DNA of 64,000 bases. Source: Azoarcus sp. PA01. Its GTDB lineage: Bacteria > Pseudomonadota > Gammaproteobacteria > Burkholderiales > Rhodocyclaceae. The stretch lies in NCBI GenBank assembly GCA_001274695.2, contig LARU01000002.1:1054001-1118000 (forward strand), written 5' to 3'. Position 1 is the stretch's first letter; the number at the start of each line of letters is the position of its first letter. The notes beneath the pieces were generated by a model that saw only the letters and a list, made by a program, of their open reading frames with translations, did not search any database and was not told the DNA's origin. The translations under genes and the position numbers were made by a program. Shown here piece by piece: positions 35,043 to 43,418 of this stretch.

Positions 35043-36887
35043 TCAGGACTGTCCGCCGCGCACGTCGAACGACACTTTCCAGCGCGCGCTGCCGTCCGCG
35101 GGCAGCGCTTCGAGTTCGAGCGTGCCGGCTTCGGTGACGCGCGCATGCAGCTTCACGCGCACGATCTCGCCGGCAGCGCGGCCTTCGGCCGGCAGGCTCG
35201 CCTCGATCTCCTCGAGCTCCTGCAGCTCGTCAGGCGCCCAGAAGTCGAGCAGCGTGCCGACTTCGTCCTGGCGGCGCACCGACGAACCGAAGAAGCGGAA
35301 GCGCACCGGTTCGCCGACGACGAGGCCGAACTCCTGCGCCGGCAGCGCCGCGTCGCTGCCCTCCTCCATGCCGAACGGCGCGAGGCACAGCGCCTGGATC
35401 GGCGGCTCGACGCCCGGCACTGCCGGCATCGCGGATTCGACCGCGACGTAGTACGCGCGCGCAGTGCCGCCGCGGATGCGCACGCCGCGGCCGCGCCGCA
35501 CGTAGCCGTAATATGCGGCGCCGCGCGCGACCGCGAGGTCGAGGTCGGCGCGCTGCAGCACGCGCACCGGTGCCGCGCCTTCGGCTTCGAGCCAGCCGTC
35601 GAGCGTCGCCCGCACACGATCGGCGAGCAGCGCGGACTTGAACACGCCGCCGTTGAACAGCACTGCGGTCGGATGCAGGAAGCTCGCGTCGGCCGGATGC
35701 TGCGCGCCGAAACCTTCGAGCTCGGCCGTCGCGCCGAGCTGGCGGCCGAGGAACGCCGCGAGGTGGCGCGTGATCGCCGCGTCCTGGGCATACGGCAGGC
35801 CGAGCTGCGTGAGGCCGGCGCGGGCGCGCGACAGCGGCCGGTCGCTGACCTGGGCCGGCGGAAAGAAGCCGTCCACGATCGTCACGGTCAGCATCTCGCG
35901 CCCGAGTTCGGTGCGTATCGAGCCGCCGATGAGCTTCGCGCCACGGCTCGGCACGACGATCGGCACGGCGTCGACCGTCGCGTCGCCGAGCAGCGTCTCC
36001 TTCGCGCCGCGGCACGCGTGCGCGAGCGCGCGCATCTGCCACGCGTCGAGCTGCGTGCCCGCGGCAGCGAGGTTGCGCGCGACCGCGTACGCGAGCGCGA
36101 GGTCCATGTTGTCGCCGCCGAGCAGGATGTGCTCGCCGACTGCGACGCGGTGCAGTTCGAGGTTGCCGTCGCGTTCGACGACTGCGATCAGCGACAGGTC
36201 GGTCGTGCCGCCGCCGACATCGACGACGAGGAGGATGTCTCCAGGTTTCGCTTCGTCGCGCCACTGCCCTTCGCTCATCTGGATCCAGCTGTACAGCGCC
36301 GCCTGTGGCTCCTCGAGCAGCGTCATATGGCGGTAGCCGGCAGTGGCCGCGGCTTCGGCAGTCAGCTCGCGCGCCCCCGGATCGAACGATGCGGGGATCG
36401 TCACGGTGATGTCCTGCTCGTCGAACGGCGCGTCGGGCTGTGCGTCGTTCCACGCGTCGCGCAGGTGCGCGAGGTAGCGCACCGACGCTTCGAGCGGCGA
36501 AATCCGCGCGACTTCGTCCGGCGCATCGGCTGGCAGGATCGCCGCCTTGCGGTCGACGCCCGGGTGGCACAGCCAGCTCTTCGCGCTCGACACGAGGCGG
36601 ATCGGCGTGCCGGCACCGCGCGAGCGCGCGAATTCGCCGACGACGTAGTCCTGCGCGCTCGCCCACGGCAGCGTCAGGTCGCCTTCGCCGAGCTCGTTCT
36701 CGTGCGGCAGGTAGAGGAAGGACGGCAGCAGCGGCAGCGCCTCGACGGCGCCGGGGCCGGTCAGCTGCGGGATCTCCAGCACCTCTTGCGCGGCGTGTTC
36801 GCCGTCGCTGCCGCCAATGTCGACGTACGACAGCGCGCAGTGGGTCGTGCCGAGGTCGATGCCGATGACGAAACGCGGCTCGCTCAT
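35043..36887 (-). CDS. Short Hsp70-family ATPase
   Basis: A 614-residue DnaK relative. ATPase motifs are FVIGIDLGTTHCALSYVDIGG, LLEEPQAALYSWIQ and VVDVGGGTTDLSLIAV, with GGDNMDLALAYAVA after them. The C-terminal part ends with a beta-rich domain (IVRVKLHARVTEAGTLELEALP), shorter than in DnaK and without the EEVD-type tail. The overall match to the neighbouring 922-residue protein, including the shared VxSAKSWLxHxGVDR and ILP segments, shows they are paralogues. Its start overlaps the stop of the DUF2760 gene by 4 bp, so the two are translated together. It may form a hetero-oligomer with its paralogue. Confidence 0.88.
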   Translation of the reverse strand: MSEPRFVIGIDLGTTHCALSYVDIGGSDGEHAAQEVLEIPQLTGPGAVEALPLLPSFLYLPHENELGEGDLTLPWASAQDYVVGEFARSRGAGTPIRLVSSAKSWLCHPGVDRKAAILPADAPDEVARISPLEASVRYLAHLRDAWNDAQPDAPFDEQDITVTIPASFDPGARELTAEAAATAGYRHMTLLEEPQAALYSWIQMSEGQWRDEAKPGDILLVVDVGGGTTDLSLIAVVERDGNLELHRVAVGEHILLGGDNMDLALAYAVARNLAAAGTQLDAWQMRALAHACRGAKETLLGDATVDAVPIVVPSRGAKLIGGSIRTELGREMLTVTIVDGFFPPAQVSDRPLSRARAGLTQLGLPYAQDAAITRHLAAFLGRQLGATAELEGFGAQHPADASFLHPTAVLFNGGVFKSALLADRVRATLDGWLEAEGAAPVRVLQRADLDLAVARGAAYYGYVRRGRGVRIRGGTARAYYVAVESAMPAVPGVEPPIQALCLAPFGMEEGSDAALPAQEFGLVVGEPVRFRFFGSSVRRQDEVGTLLDFWAPDELQELEEIEASLPAEGRAAGEIVRVKLHARVTEAGTLELEALPADGSARWKVSFDVRGGQS

Positions 36888-37435
36888 AGCTCCACCTCCG
36901 CCTGCGCGACGATCGACGCGTCATGATGCTCGGCGAGCTTCGGCAGGCGTGCGTCGGTGACGCGCCAGCCGCGGTGGCTGATCGTGCCGGTGAACGGCGG
37001 CTTGCCGACGACGTTGCCGGTGACGCGGATCGCCGCGGCGTCGAAACCCTCGCCGAGCGTCACGCGGCTGCCTTCGGCGTCGGCGCGCACCGGCTCGATG
37101 CTGAAATGCTCGCGCAGCACTTTGCGGCAGCCGGCATGCACCAGCCGCGCCGCGCCGCCGACGTCGGCGTCGGAATAGGCCGCGATGTCCTCTTCGACGA
37201 AATCGATGAGGCGGGCTTCGCGCTGCAGCATGCCGAGCAGCTGGAGCGCGGCCTCGTGCGGCACTTCGCGCAGCGGAGGCGCAGCAGAGGCCGCTTCGGC
37301 GGCCGGCGCGGCGACGTCAGCGCCCGCGCGCAGGCGCATGACCTGCGCGGCGAAGTCGCGGTTGCCGATGATCGAGAAGAATGCGCCGAACGCGAGCGAC
37401 AGTCGGCGCATGAAAGAAGGAGCGGTCTGAGCCAT
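36884..37435 (-). CDS. DUF2760 protein
   Basis: A 183-residue protein with an N-terminal segment (RRLSLAFGAFFSIIGNRDFAAQVMRL) that may be an amphipathic helix or weak membrane anchor, a low-complexity Ala stretch, and a conserved C-terminal domain (ALQLLGMLQREARLIDFVEEDIAAYSDADVGGAARLVHAGCRKVL). This domain is DUF2760, seen next to Hsp70 pairs. It is the first gene of the three-gene operon and overlaps the following Hsp70 gene by 4 bp. It may be a co-factor or adaptor for the two ATPases. Function not established. Confidence 0.8.
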   Translation of the reverse strand: MAQTAPSFMRRLSLAFGAFFSIIGNRDFAAQVMRLRAGADVAAPAAEAASAAPPLREVPHEAALQLLGMLQREARLIDFVEEDIAAYSDADVGGAARLVHAGCRKVLREHFSIEPVRADAEGSRVTLGEGFDAAAIRVTGNVVGKPPFTGTISHRGWRVTDARLPKLAEHHDASIVAQAEVEL

Positions 37436-37817
37436 GAAAAGATCCTGTAGGTCCTGTAGTGGTCCGGCACCGGCGGAGCGGGGATCGCGCCTGCCGGCAG
37501 CGGAATGCCCACGCGCGCCAGCGGTTCATGCTCCGGCGATGTCGTCGGCGGGCCGCCGGCACTCCCCGTCCGGGAACCGTTGCGCCGGGCACCGCAATTC
37601 AATTCCGGTTGTCACATCATCGGCCGGCGCGGGCTGGCCGGCGCCAGGGATGGTGCGACGCAATATAGTCGATTCTGCGACTGGCGCCCACAATGACAGC
37701 GAGACCGGTCAGCAGCCGCGCCAGCGTGCGGATCGTACCATCCGGGCAGGCGCGGCGCGCCGCCCGCGGCACGAGCGCCGACGCGGTTTGCGCCAATCAT
37801 TGCGGGAGAACGTCCTC
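37436..37817. other. Gap between the divergent DUF2760 and GST-like genes
   Basis: This 382-bp stretch presumably holds the promoters of both divergent units. Short frames in it overlap the GST start but have unlike composition. A GGCCGGC-rich patch near 37620-37650 could form a hairpin. No consensus promoter, repeat or RNA gene could be identified. Confidence 0.4.
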
Positions 37818-38546
37818 ATGCGCTACGAACTGTATTACTGGCCCTCGATCCAGGGGCGCGGCGAATTCGTTCGCCTGCTGCTCGAAGAAGCCGGCGCCGA
37901 CTACGTAGACGTCGCCCGCCTGCCCGAGGAAAACGGCCGGGGCTTGGCCGCGCTGCTGCGGCTTCTCGACGGCGAATCGCTCGAACACGTGCCGTTCGCG
38001 CCGCCGTTCCTGAAAGCGGGCGACCTCGTGATCGGACAGACCGCGAACATCCTGCTGTATCTCGGCCCGCGGCTCGGCCTCGCGCCGAAGACCGAAGCGG
38101 GGCGGCACTGGGCGCATCAGCTGCAGCTGACGATCGCCGACCTCGTCGGTGAAATCCATGACACCCACCACCCGATCGCGAGCAGCCTGTATTACGAGGA
38201 TCAAAAACCCGAAGCGCTGCGCCGCGCGAAGGATTTCACGAAGAACCGGCTGCCGAAGTTCCTGCGCTATTTCGAGCAGGTCCGCGCGCAGAACAGCTTT
38301 CGCAGCGGCTACCTCGTCGGCGACACGCTGTCGTACGCAGACCTGTCGATGTTCCAGGTCGTCGCAGGCCTGCGCTACGCGTTCCCGCGCACGATGGCGC
38401 GCCTCGAACCGGGCTGTCCCGGCCTCGTCGAGCTTCACGCCCGCGTCGCCCGCCGCCCGCGCCTCGCCGCGTATCTCGCGTCGGATCGGCGCCTGCCGTT
38501 CAGCGAAGAAGGCATTTTCCGTCACTACCCGGAGCTCGACCGTTAG
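37818..38546 (+). CDS. Glutathione S-transferase-like protein
   Basis: A 242-residue protein with the thioredoxin-fold N-terminal domain of GSTs (MRYELYYWPSIQGRGEFVRLLLEEAGADYVDV, and the cis-Pro region HVPFAPPFLKAGDLVIGQTANILLYLG) and an all-helical C-terminal domain (YLVGDTLSYADLSMFQVVAGLRYAF). The first tyrosine pair (YYW) could supply the catalytic residue. It probably conjugates or reduces small electrophiles with glutathione in the cytosol. It stands alone on the plus strand at the left edge of the accessory island, with a hairpin-prone 150-bp gap after it. Confidence 0.88.
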   Translation: MRYELYYWPSIQGRGEFVRLLLEEAGADYVDVARLPEENGRGLAALLRLLDGESLEHVPFAPPFLKAGDLVIGQTANILLYLGPRLGLAPKTEAGRHWAHQLQLTIADLVGEIHDTHHPIASSLYYEDQKPEALRRAKDFTKNRLPKFLRYFEQVRAQNSFRSGYLVGDTLSYADLSMFQVVAGLRYAFPRTMARLEPGCPGLVELHARVARRPRLAAYLASDRRLPFSEEGIFRHYPELDR

Positions 38547-39079
38547 GCCGGCCCCAGAGCAGGGGCTTTCGTCAGCGTCCGCGCGGCGCCCGTCCGGCGC
38601 CACTGCGCTGGCCGTGGTGACCGCTCAGCCCGACACGACCGTGCGACGAGCGTGACATTTTTCACACTCTCGAGCTCGCGCAGCTAAACTTCTCGCCCCC
38701 CTAAATGGAATACGAGGTATGGATAACAGACGAGAGAAAAATGAGAGTTTGCGTTCATCGCGGCACACGGCAAATCGGCGGCAGCTGTGTAGAGATCGAA
38801 CACGAAGGCAGCCGTATCGCCCTTGATTTTGGGCTTCCACTTGACGGGCAGCCGACCGACGCGGCGTTGGTGCCTCGCATCACCAACGAGCTGTCGGCAG
38901 TCGTAATTTCCCATCCGCATATCGACCACTACGGTCTGCTCCACCATCTACGGGCTCACACGCCGGTCTGCATGGGCGCAGCGGCCAGGAGAATCATAAA
39001 AGCCGCCGCGCCATTCACCGGGCAGCCCTTGCCAGCCTTGGACGGCCCGGAGCTTGAGCACCTGAAGTCTTTGGCAATC

Positions 39080-40701
39080 GGCCGAGGCTGTGTAAAAACG
39101 CCTCTTATGGCATGATATTGGCATTGTTGTCAGGGTGATCGGGTGCCATGAAACGATTCATCGAAGGACAGTGCCGGACACAGAGCGCATTACTACCCGA
39201 GAGTCTGGATGACTTTGTCGCCGAGACAAATCCGGTACGGGTGATCGACGTCTTCGTCGATGAGCTTGATCTGCGCAAGCTGGGCTTCGCTGGCGTCGAT
39301 CCAGCGGCCACCGGACGCCCCGCCTACCATCCGGCCGCGCTCCTCAAACTCTACATCTACGGCTACCTGAACCGGATCCAGTCGAGTCGGCGCCTGGAGC
39401 GCGAAGCTCAGCGCAACCTGGAGTTGATGTGGCTCATCGGACGCCTGACGCCCGACTTCAAGACCATCGCCAACTTCCGCAAGGACAATCCGAAGGGCAT
39501 CCGTGGCGTCTGTCGCCAGTTCGTCGTGCTGTGCCGCGAACTGGGACTGTTCGCCGAAGCGGTGGTCGCGATCGACGGCAGCAAATTCAAGGCAGTCAAT
39601 AACCGCGATCGCAACTTCACCAGCGCCAAGCTGCAACGGCGCATGGAAGAGATCGAATCGAGCATCGAGCGCTACCTGGTCGAGATGGACAGCGCTGACC
39701 GGCAAGAGCCGGCTGTGGCCCAGGCGAAGAAGGAGCGACTGCAGGACAAGATTACGACGCTGAAGGCGCGAATGAAGGAACTCGAAGCGATCGGCGTGCA
39801 GCTCGAGAACGCGCCCGACAAGCAGGTTTCCCTCACGGATCCCGACGCCCGCTCGATGAAGACGCGGGGCACGGGCATCGTCGGCTACAACGTGCAGACG
39901 GCCGTCGAGACCAAGAACCACCTGATCGTCGCCCACGAGGTAACCAACGACGGGCTGGACCGAGATCAACTGAGCAAGATGGGCAAGCAGGCCCGCAAGG
40001 CGATGCGAGTGGAGTACCTCACGGCAATCGCCGATCGGGGCTATTTCAAGAGCGAGGAAATCCTCGCCTGCCACAAAGCCGGCGTCGTGCCGCTCGTTCC
40101 GAAAAGCACGACTTCCAACGCGAAAGCCGAGGGGCGGTTCGACCGGGCAGACTTCGTGTACGACCGTGACAACGACGAGTACGTCTGTCCAGCCGGCGAG
40201 CGCCTGATCTGGCGCTTTGCGCGAGTCGAGGCGAGGCTGACGATGAATCGCTACTGGAGCTCATCCTGCCCGCGATGTGCCCTCAAGCACCAATGCACCC
40301 CGAGTGACTATCGGCGTGTGAGCCGCTGGGTGCATGAGGAAGAGCTGGAGGTCATGCAGGCGCGGCTCGATAAAGCGCCGGACAGTATGCGTATCCGACG
40401 TCGGACGGTCGAACACCCCTTCGGCACCCTCAAGGCGTGGATGGGCGCGACCCACTTTCTGACCAAGGGCCTCGAACGCGTCCGAACGGAGATGAGTTTG
40501 CACGTTCTGGCGTACAACCTGAAGCGAGTAATGAATCTGATGGGAAACGAGGCACTGATGGCAGCGATGCGGGCCTGAAGCAGGTCTATTACGTCCTCAA
40601 TAACGCCGCCTCGCCGCCAGCGAATGACTTGAATTGCCAAGAGTCCTGCCGACGCGGACGCCGGGCAGCGCAGGTTGAACCGTTTTTACACAGCCTCGGC
40701 C
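39080..40701 (+). mobile_element. IS1182-type insertion sequence inside the nuclease gene
   Basis: Insertion of 1614 bp (39084-40697) bounded by perfect 17-bp inverted repeats GAGGCTGTGTAAAAACG and their complement. It is flanked by the 4-bp direct repeat GGCC (39080-39083 and 40698-40701). The repeats, the single transposase and the target duplication are intact, so the element looks recent and possibly still active. Confidence 0.9.
39148..40578 (+). CDS. IS1182-family transposase
   Basis: DDE transposase of 476 residues. The N-terminal part (FDFVAETNPVRVIDVFVDELDL-like, then RPAYHPAALLKLYIYGYLNRIQSSRRLEREAQRNLELMWL) is the IS1182/IS4-type DUF772 domain. Catalytic acids are expected in VVAIDGSKFKAVN and in AIADRGYFKSEE, with the late glutamate in RRTVEHPFGTLKAWMG. 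A coiled-coil insertion (about residues 165-215) and a CxxC cluster (SSCPRCALKHQC) are also visible. Full length with no frame break. Confidence 0.93.
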   Translation: MKRFIEGQCRTQSALLPESLDDFVAETNPVRVIDVFVDELDLRKLGFAGVDPAATGRPAYHPAALLKLYIYGYLNRIQSSRRLEREAQRNLELMWLIGRLTPDFKTIANFRKDNPKGIRGVCRQFVVLCRELGLFAEAVVAIDGSKFKAVNNRDRNFTSAKLQRRMEEIESSIERYLVEMDSADRQEPAVAQAKKERLQDKITTLKARMKELEAIGVQLENAPDKQVSLTDPDARSMKTRGTGIVGYNVQTAVETKNHLIVAHEVTNDGLDRDQLSKMGKQARKAMRVEYLTAIADRGYFKSEEILACHKAGVVPLVPKSTTSNAKAEGRFDRADFVYDRDNDEYVCPAGERLIWRFARVEARLTMNRYWSSSCPRCALKHQCTPSDYRRVSRWVHEEELEVMQARLDKAPDSMRIRRRTVEHPFGTLKAWMGATHFLTKGLERVRTEMSLHVLAYNLKRVMNLMGNEALMAAMRA

Positions 40702-41613
40702 CCTTCCGGATCACGCCGTACCTCGTCGATCATTCTGCTTACGACGCCTATGCCCTCCTCGTGGAGGCGGGTGGCAAGCGTCTGTTCTACAGCGGCGATT
40801 TCCGTGCCCACGGGCGAAAGGGAAAGCTATTCAATTTGCTCATCAACCACCCTCCGGAAGATGTCGACACCTTGCTGATGGAAGGATCGACCCAATCCCG
40901 CCTGGATGCGAAGGATGATTTTCCGAGCGAAACCGATCTTGAAAAACAGCTTGCGAATATTTTCCGCGCAACATATGGCATAGTTATGCTGCATGCGTCG
41001 GCGCAGAACATCGACCGCGTCGTTACCCTATATCGCGCCTGCAAACAAAGCGGACGCACAATGGTCATCGACCTGTATGCCGCTGCAGTGCTCGAGGCGA
41101 CGGGCAACGAGAACATACCTCAGTCGTGCTGGCCTCAAGTTGCGCTCTTCACTCCCGAGCGGCAGCGCCGTCAGGTTGTGAAGAACCAAGCCTTCGACGT
41201 ACTGAAACGGCATTCGGTAAATCGGATATATCGGGAAGACCTCAAGGCGATGGCTTCCAAGGTCGTCTTACTCTTCCGACCCTTGCACATGCAGGACTTG
41301 GAGGCCGCAGGATGCTTGGAAGGCGCCAGCTTCGTCTATTCGCAATGGCTAGGCTACCTTGAACAGGATTCCTATAGGTCCATGCAACTTTGGCTCGAGC
41401 AGCTCGGCATTGAAATGAAATACATTCATACCTCCGGTCATGCGAGCCCAGCAGACCTCACGCGTTTCGCAGCAGCAATTGGCGCAAAGCAGTTGGTACC
41501 CATCCACAGCTTTGCACCAGATAAATATGCCCAGCAGTTCGCCAACGTGGTGATAAGGCAAGACGGCGAATGGTGGGACCTATGAACGTACTCTTAAATT
41601 GAAGGTGCAAACC

Positions 41614-42789
41614 ATGTCAAGCACAACAGGCTTTATCCCCGAATTGATGAATCACATCATGAAGGGAGCCAACATTCCGAAGGTCCAAGTCGAGCGAGTC
41701 GTCGGACCGGTGCTGGGTTTCTTCATCGCGGATGTTCTCACGGCCACACTCGCCGAGGATCCAGTCCTGTCTGGGGACTACGTAATGCTGTGTCCGGAGT
41801 TTCCGCTGAAGAAGACGGACGACAATCAATCGACGAACATCGATTGGCTGCTTTTCAACAAGACGCGAAAGGAGTTGGTACTCCTTGAACTCAAGACAAC
41901 GGATACGACCTTTTCGTCCGAGCAGGCCGGAATCTACTTGAAGAAAAGAGACGAAATCAACGAGGGGGGAGCTGATTTTCTGCTTAACAACTTCCAGACG
42001 ATCGCAGCAAACTCGACGGAGTCAGGCAAGTACCAATTCGTTCTTGAAGAACTGGATAAGGCGCTTCCCGATTTCCGTCAGGCAGTATCGGAGTGCAGGA
42101 AGGCCAGAGTCGTATATCTTGTTCCGAATGTCGTCAAGACAGCCGGGCATTCCGAGTTCGAGCGCATGGACAAAGTCCTCTCCTTTGGCGATCTCGCAGA
42201 CGATATTGCCGGGCCCTTCTCTGGAGAATGGCGAGCCATCAAGCGATCTCTTGAGGTGCTTGACTCGAGCAGCCGGCGCAGCCGCAACGGGCAACAGGAG
42301 GTTTGCGATCGCGACAATTACGATTCCCGAGTCGATTTTTTGATGATTAAGGAAGAATGCGCCAAGAGGGGGGCAACGATCGAGGTCGGATTTACAGGGG
42401 GCGAGCCAGCGCTGAGAAAGGCAAGCCCGGAATACCTGGAGTCGCGGCTGTATAAGTGGGACTCGGTCGAAAGTGGCCGAGGCACAAAGATCAGGGCGAA
42501 TTGGATTCCTGGCGATCGTTTTCTAGAAATCGCCAACGGTGTCGGGCAGCCGATGCCGGGATCGAAGCGAAGCGATATTTTGAATCAGCCTTTCATGCTT
42601 TCCTGCGAGCAACGCCAGCAATACGAGGCCTGGGTCAGGAAGCAGTTCAGGGATTTCTTGGGGGAGGGTTGCCTGGAAGGTCTTGAAGTGTCGGTTCGAT
42701 TCACCTTCGGACCTTTGGGTCGATCCGTGGAAGCCCGTGTTGAGGGCAGCGACGTGCGATTAGCGATCGAGGATGCTCTGCAATCTTGA
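41614..42789 (+). CDS. Putative PD-(D/E)XK nuclease with QxxxY motif, accessory island
   Basis: A 391-residue protein with no family I can name. Near the N-terminus it has the signature of a restriction-endonuclease-like core: E27 in a helix (VQVERVVGPVLGFF), D77 in NIDWLLFN, E92-L-K94 in LVLLELKTTD, and Q104-x3-Y108 in SEQAGIYL. That last motif is typical of RecB, AddB and Cas4 nucleases. The C-terminal half (about 215-391) is mixed alpha/beta without a recognised motif; it includes EVGFTGGEPALRKASPEYLESRLYKW. Base composition is lower in GC than the neighbours, suggesting recent gain. It follows the split beta-CASP nuclease gene closely and precedes an unknown small gene by 12 bp. A TTG upstream at 41599 is a less likely start. 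Confidence 0.75.
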   Translation: MSSTTGFIPELMNHIMKGANIPKVQVERVVGPVLGFFIADVLTATLAEDPVLSGDYVMLCPEFPLKKTDDNQSTNIDWLLFNKTRKELVLLELKTTDTTFSSEQAGIYLKKRDEINEGGADFLLNNFQTIAANSTESGKYQFVLEELDKALPDFRQAVSECRKARVVYLVPNVVKTAGHSEFERMDKVLSFGDLADDIAGPFSGEWRAIKRSLEVLDSSSRRSRNGQQEVCDRDNYDSRVDFLMIKEECAKRGATIEVGFTGGEPALRKASPEYLESRLYKWDSVESGRGTKIRANWIPGDRFLEIANGVGQPMPGSKRSDILNQPFMLSCEQRQQYEAWVRKQFRDFLGEGCLEGLEVSVRFTFGPLGRSVEARVEGSDVRLAIEDALQS

Positions 42790-42801
42790 GAGGAGAGCCG
42801 G

Positions 42802-43146
42802 ATGAGCGATCGTTTAATGGGCAAGAAAGCGGACGCAATCCTTCATGTTCAGGTCCCTCTCTCCGATCTGAGGCTCGGCTCCTGGTATGTCGGACGGGGC
42901 CGAAACGGAAACGTCGGGCTATGGGATGGGACCGACTTCCGGGTCATTGCCAGGGTGGGTATCAAGACAGGACCCGGCCCTCGCGACTGGACAACTGAAT
43001 GGGGAATCAAGCGGGAACCCTATTATGGGGAAACAGAAGGCTGCTTCCAGCCCTTCTGCCGAATCGATGAGGGGCAAATAGTGGAACCTTTCGGGGAGCT
43101 CGGCTGGGATGCTCATTACGGCAGGAGTTTGCTGCTGGGAAACTAG
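42802..43146 (+). CDS. Unknown 114-residue protein of the nuclease island
   Basis: Small basic-to-neutral soluble protein, start ATG at 42802 with a GAGGAGAG ribosome binding site, 12 bp after the PD-(D/E)XK gene. The sequence has a beta-rich look with many Gly and Trp (LRLGSWYVGRGRNGNVGLWDGTDFRVIARVG, DWTTEWGIKREPYYGETEG, FGELGWDAHYGRSLLLGN). No domain is recognised. Its tight spacing suggests it belongs with the two upstream nuclease genes, perhaps as a specificity or inhibitory subunit; that is a guess. The stop codon lies about 10 bp before the truncated IS5-type sequence, so the operon may have been cut here. Confidence 0.65.
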   Translation: MSDRLMGKKADAILHVQVPLSDLRLGSWYVGRGRNGNVGLWDGTDFRVIARVGIKTGPGPRDWTTEWGIKREPYYGETEGCFQPFCRIDEGQIVEPFGELGWDAHYGRSLLLGN

Positions 43147-43418
43147 CTAGGGAGAGAGCCAACCCGATCGGCGGCCGGTCCCCCTTCCGGCCTGTCTTCG
43201 GATAGTGCGGCTCGTGTCACCGACCGGCACATAGGAGCCAGTTGATGATCGGCACAATGGAGCCAGCGCGTGATCGGCACATTGAGGCCAGGGCGTGATC
43301 GGCACATAGGCGCCAGCGCCGGATCGGCGTAATGGAGCCAGCAAAGTTCTGACGGACGTCTCGACCTTGAGCGGTCCATCGCTACCCTGCCGGGTTTTGG
43401 TTTGGCAGGAGGGAGCCG

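Larger units (their letters stand above)
38741..41585 (+). pseudogene. Beta-CASP metallo-beta-lactamase nuclease gene, split by an IS element
   Basis: RNase J-like nuclease gene in two parts, 38741-39083 and 40702-41585, separated by an IS1182-type element. Removing the element and one copy of the GGCC duplication restores the frame AIGPFRITPYLVDHSAYDAY. The joined protein of about 408 residues has the metal motifs SHPHIDHYG and DHSAYDAY, SGDFRAHG, and the beta-CASP blocks LLMEGST, HASAQNIDR and IHTSGHASPADL, so it was probably an active RNA or DNA nuclease before interruption. The N-terminal part now ends at 39115 within the element. The start ATG at 38741 is within AGAAAAATG; 38705 is a longer alternative. 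The downstream nuclease-like gene begins 28 bp after its end, which suggests an operon. Confidence 0.88.

Noticed and set aside
32056-36926. Long plus-strand frames opposite the two Hsp70 genes
   Set aside because: Both are shadows of the Hsp70 genes, which show all ATPase motifs on the minus strand.
43244-43350. Short regularly spaced repeats resembling a small CRISPR array
   Set aside because: The 25-bp units are contiguous without spacers and sit at the end of IS21, where such repeats are transposase binding sites. No cas gene is nearby.
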